A program made the position numbers and the translations under genes. Shown one piece after another: positions 62,408-64,000 of a stretch of 64,000 bases of DNA. The stretch comes from Xylophilus ampelinus (GTDB lineage: Bacteria > Pseudomonadota > Gammaproteobacteria > Burkholderiales > Burkholderiaceae_C), in the NCBI RefSeq assembly GCF_901875635.1, contig NZ_CABFMN010000139.1:1-64000 (forward strand), read 5' to 3'. The notes beneath the pieces are model-generated. The model was not told the DNA's origin. It ran no database searches and was given only the letters and a program-made list of their open reading frames with translations. How positions within the stretch are numbered: position 1 is the first letter of the stretch; every line of letters begins with the position of its first letter.

Positions 62408-64000
62408 TCAAGCCGACAGCCTCGCCCGCAGATCCGCCACGGCCTCCGGGTTGACCAGCGAGGACAGATCCCCCGGGTTGTCGCCGCGGTATACCGCGCG
62501 CACCACGCGCCGCATGATCTTCATGTTGCGCGTCTTGGGCAAGTCGCTCACCAGCAGCACCTGGCGCGGGCGGTACGAGTTGCCCATGCCCTTGACCACG
62601 GCTGCCGCCAACTCCTGCTCGAGCGTGCCGTCGGCCGCCACACCGGGCATCGGCACGCACACGCAGACGATGGCCGAGCCCTTGACCTCATCGGGCACGC
62701 CGATCACCGCCGCTTCCGACACCTTGCCCGTGCCGGTGAGCAGCGTTTCGATCTCGGAAGGGCCGGTGCGCTTGCCAGAGACCTTGATGGTGTCGTCGCT
62801 GCGGCCGAGGATGTAGACGAGGCCGTCCTCGTCGCGCATCGCGAAGTCGCCGTGCACCCACAGGCCGGGGATGGTGCGCCAGTAGCTGTCGAGATAGCGC
62901 TCGTCGTCGCGCCACAGGCTCTTGGTGAAGCCGATGTTGGGGTTGCGCAGCACCAGTTCGCCCACCTGGCCAGGGCCTACGGGCTGGCCGGCTTCGTCGA
63001 CGATGTCAACGCCCACGCCCAGGCCGCCCATGCCGAAGGAGCCCGGGCGCAACGGGTGGTGCACGGTGCCGGTGAAGTTGCAGCCGCCGACCTCGGTGCC
63101 GCCGACGATGTTCAGGAACGGCAGTTTCTTCTTGCACACATGCTCGAAGAACCAGCGCCAAGGCGATTCGGTCCAGGCCTCGCCGCCGGAGACGGTGATG
63201 CGCAGCGCCGAGAGGTCGTAGCGCTCGACGTCCTGGTCGCCGTGGCGCATCAGTCCACGGATCAGCGTGGGCGCCACGCCGAGGTAGGTGACCCGGTGGT
63301 CCTGCAGCAGTCGCCAGAAGCGGCCGGTGTCGGGGTAGTCGGGCGTGCCCTCAGCCACCAGCAGGCTGCCGCCGAAGTAGCTGGGGATGCAGGCGCACAT
63401 CGCGCCCACCATCCAGCCCATGTCGCTCATGAAGAAGAAGCGGTCATCCGCGCGGAAGTCACCGCAGATGTGCATGTCGCGCGTGACCATCGAGCCGAGG
63501 AAGCCCACGTGCGTCCAGACGCAACCCTTGGGCTTGCCGGTGGTGCCCGAGGTGTAGAGCAACACTGCGGCGTCGTCGGCGGCCATCTCGGCCGTCTGCC
63601 GCTCGGCCGCCTGCCCGGCCACGGCCGTGGCCCAGTCGAGGTCGCGCCCGGCGGTCATCGGGCAGGGCAAGGCATCGCCCAGGTGGCGCAGCACCAGCAC
63701 GTGTTCGACGCTGGGCGTCGACGCCAAGGCCTCGTCGAGCACCGACTTCATCGCGCCGGGGCTGCCGCGGCGCCAAGTGCCGTCGACCGTGAGCACGACC
63801 TTGGCCTCGCCGTCGTTCAGGCGCGCCACCAGCGGCTGCGGCCCGAAGCCCGAGAACAGCGGCATGATGACGGCGCCGATCTTCAGCACCGCGAAGAAGG
63901 CGATGAAGGTCTCGGGCAGGTTGGGCATGTACAAGCCCACGCGGTCGCCGCGCTGCACGCCCAGCGCCTCGAGCGCGCCGGCCAGCCGGCAGAGCTCGGC
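62408..64000 (-). CDS. Acyl-CoA/acetoacetyl-CoA synthetase-like ligase (AMP-forming), C-terminal part
   Basis: The gene enters from the right edge; at least 530 residues are visible and no start codon can be assigned. It resembles acetyl/propionyl-CoA synthetases: 'LLYTSGTTGKPKG', 'FFMSDMGWMVGA', 'IVGGTEVGGCNFTG', 'LWVHGDFAMRDEDGLVYILGRSDDTIKVSGKR' and a C-terminal lysine in 'PKTRNMKIMRR'. The 'GGTEVGG' reading instead of the Trp-containing motif of acetyl-CoA synthetase suggests a larger acid. It converges on the carbonic anhydrase gene; the 33-base gap holds no clear terminator. Confidence 0.92.
   Translation of the reverse strand, partial: AELCRLAGALEALGVQRGDRVGLYMPNLPETFIAFFAVLKIGAVIMPLFSGFGPQPLVARLNDGEAKVVLTVDGTWRRGSPGAMKSVLDEALASTPSVEHVLVLRHLGDALPCPMTAGRDLDWATAVAGQAAERQTAEMAADDAAVLLYTSGTTGKPKGCVWTHVGFLGSMVTRDMHICGDFRADDRFFFMSDMGWMVGAMCACIPSYFGGSLLVAEGTPDYPDTGRFWRLLQDHRVTYLGVAPTLIRGLMRHGDQDVERYDLSALRITVSGGEAWTESPWRWFFEHVCKKKLPFLNIVGGTEVGGCNFTGTVHHPLRPGSFGMGGLGVGVDIVDEAGQPVGPGQVGELVLRNPNIGFTKSLWRDDERYLDSYWRTIPGLWVHGDFAMRDEDGLVYILGRSDDTIKVSGKRTGPSEIETLLTGTGKVSEAAVIGVPDEVKGSAIVCVCVPMPGVAADGTLEQELAAAVVKGMGNSYRPRQVLLVSDLPKTRNMKIMRRVVRAVYRGDNPGDLSSLVNPEAVADLRARLSA

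Overview
This window is a dense acyl-CoA catabolic island from a very GC-rich proteobacterium, most likely a member of the Burkholderiales. The pointers are the high GC with strong third-position bias, a Bug/TctC-type periplasmic receptor gene, HxlR and IclR regulators, and an ABC importer with an acyl-CoA ligase gene inside its operon. I saw no rRNA, tRNA, CRISPR array, insertion sequence or phage gene. The organism call is inference from gene content only.

Layout. 1-2119: a leftward pair of acyl-CoA dehydrogenases (ACADs; the second runs off the left edge) divergent from a MaoC hydratase. 2207-3603: a divergent HxlR regulator and NmrA-type oxidoreductase. 3764-6656 (leftward): an SDR and an ADP-forming acyl-CoA synthetase. 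6852-13740 (rightward): a double-length fused ACAD, a DUF35 protein, a thiolase-like protein without its cysteine, an alpha/beta hydrolase and an acetoacetyl-CoA synthetase-like ligase. 13790-20600: two tandem carboxyltransferases (CT1 13790-15289, CT2 15321-16820) divergent from a third (CT3) plus a biotin carboxylase/carrier subunit. 20639-27367 (leftward): a seven-gene operon led by an IclR regulator. 27533-31327: a second acetoacetyl-CoA synthetase-like ligase, a frameshifted Bug receptor and a MenB/BadI-like crotonase, followed by a decayed transporter remnant. 31946-46111 (leftward): a 13-gene operon with a complete Liv-type ABC importer, two acyl-CoA ligases, an alpha-methylacyl-CoA racemase-like protein, ACAD, thiolase, SDR, MaoC and enoyl-CoA hydratase. 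46287-62374 (rightward): a 15-gene operon with ligase, thiolase, two MaoC proteins, SDR, three ACADs, CT4, a class III CoA-transferase, a second biotin carboxylase, three crotonases and a carbonic anhydrase. 62408-64000: a leftward acyl-CoA/acetoacetyl-CoA synthetase-like ligase cut by the right edge.

How the genes work together (inference). Acids are imported, activated by ligases, desaturated by ACADs, hydrated by crotonases or MaoC proteins, oxidised by SDRs and cleaved by thiolases. The racemase-like protein and the acyl-CoA carboxylases suggest methyl-branched (isoprenoid-like) or alicyclic substrates, because branches at the alpha and beta carbons need these side steps. The carbonic anhydrase would supply bicarbonate to the carboxylases. 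No ring oxygenase, cytochrome P450 or HMG-CoA lyase is present, so upstream and terminal steps must lie elsewhere.

Two results stand out. First, CT1 and CT2 keep an intact N-lobe acyl-CoA site but a degenerate C-lobe, while CT3 has the opposite pattern, which suggests a mixed carboxyltransferase with complementing half-sites. Second, six related operator-like sequences sit in all five divergent promoter gaps of the catabolic genes, which suggests a single regulon controlled by a TetR-type repressor not encoded here.
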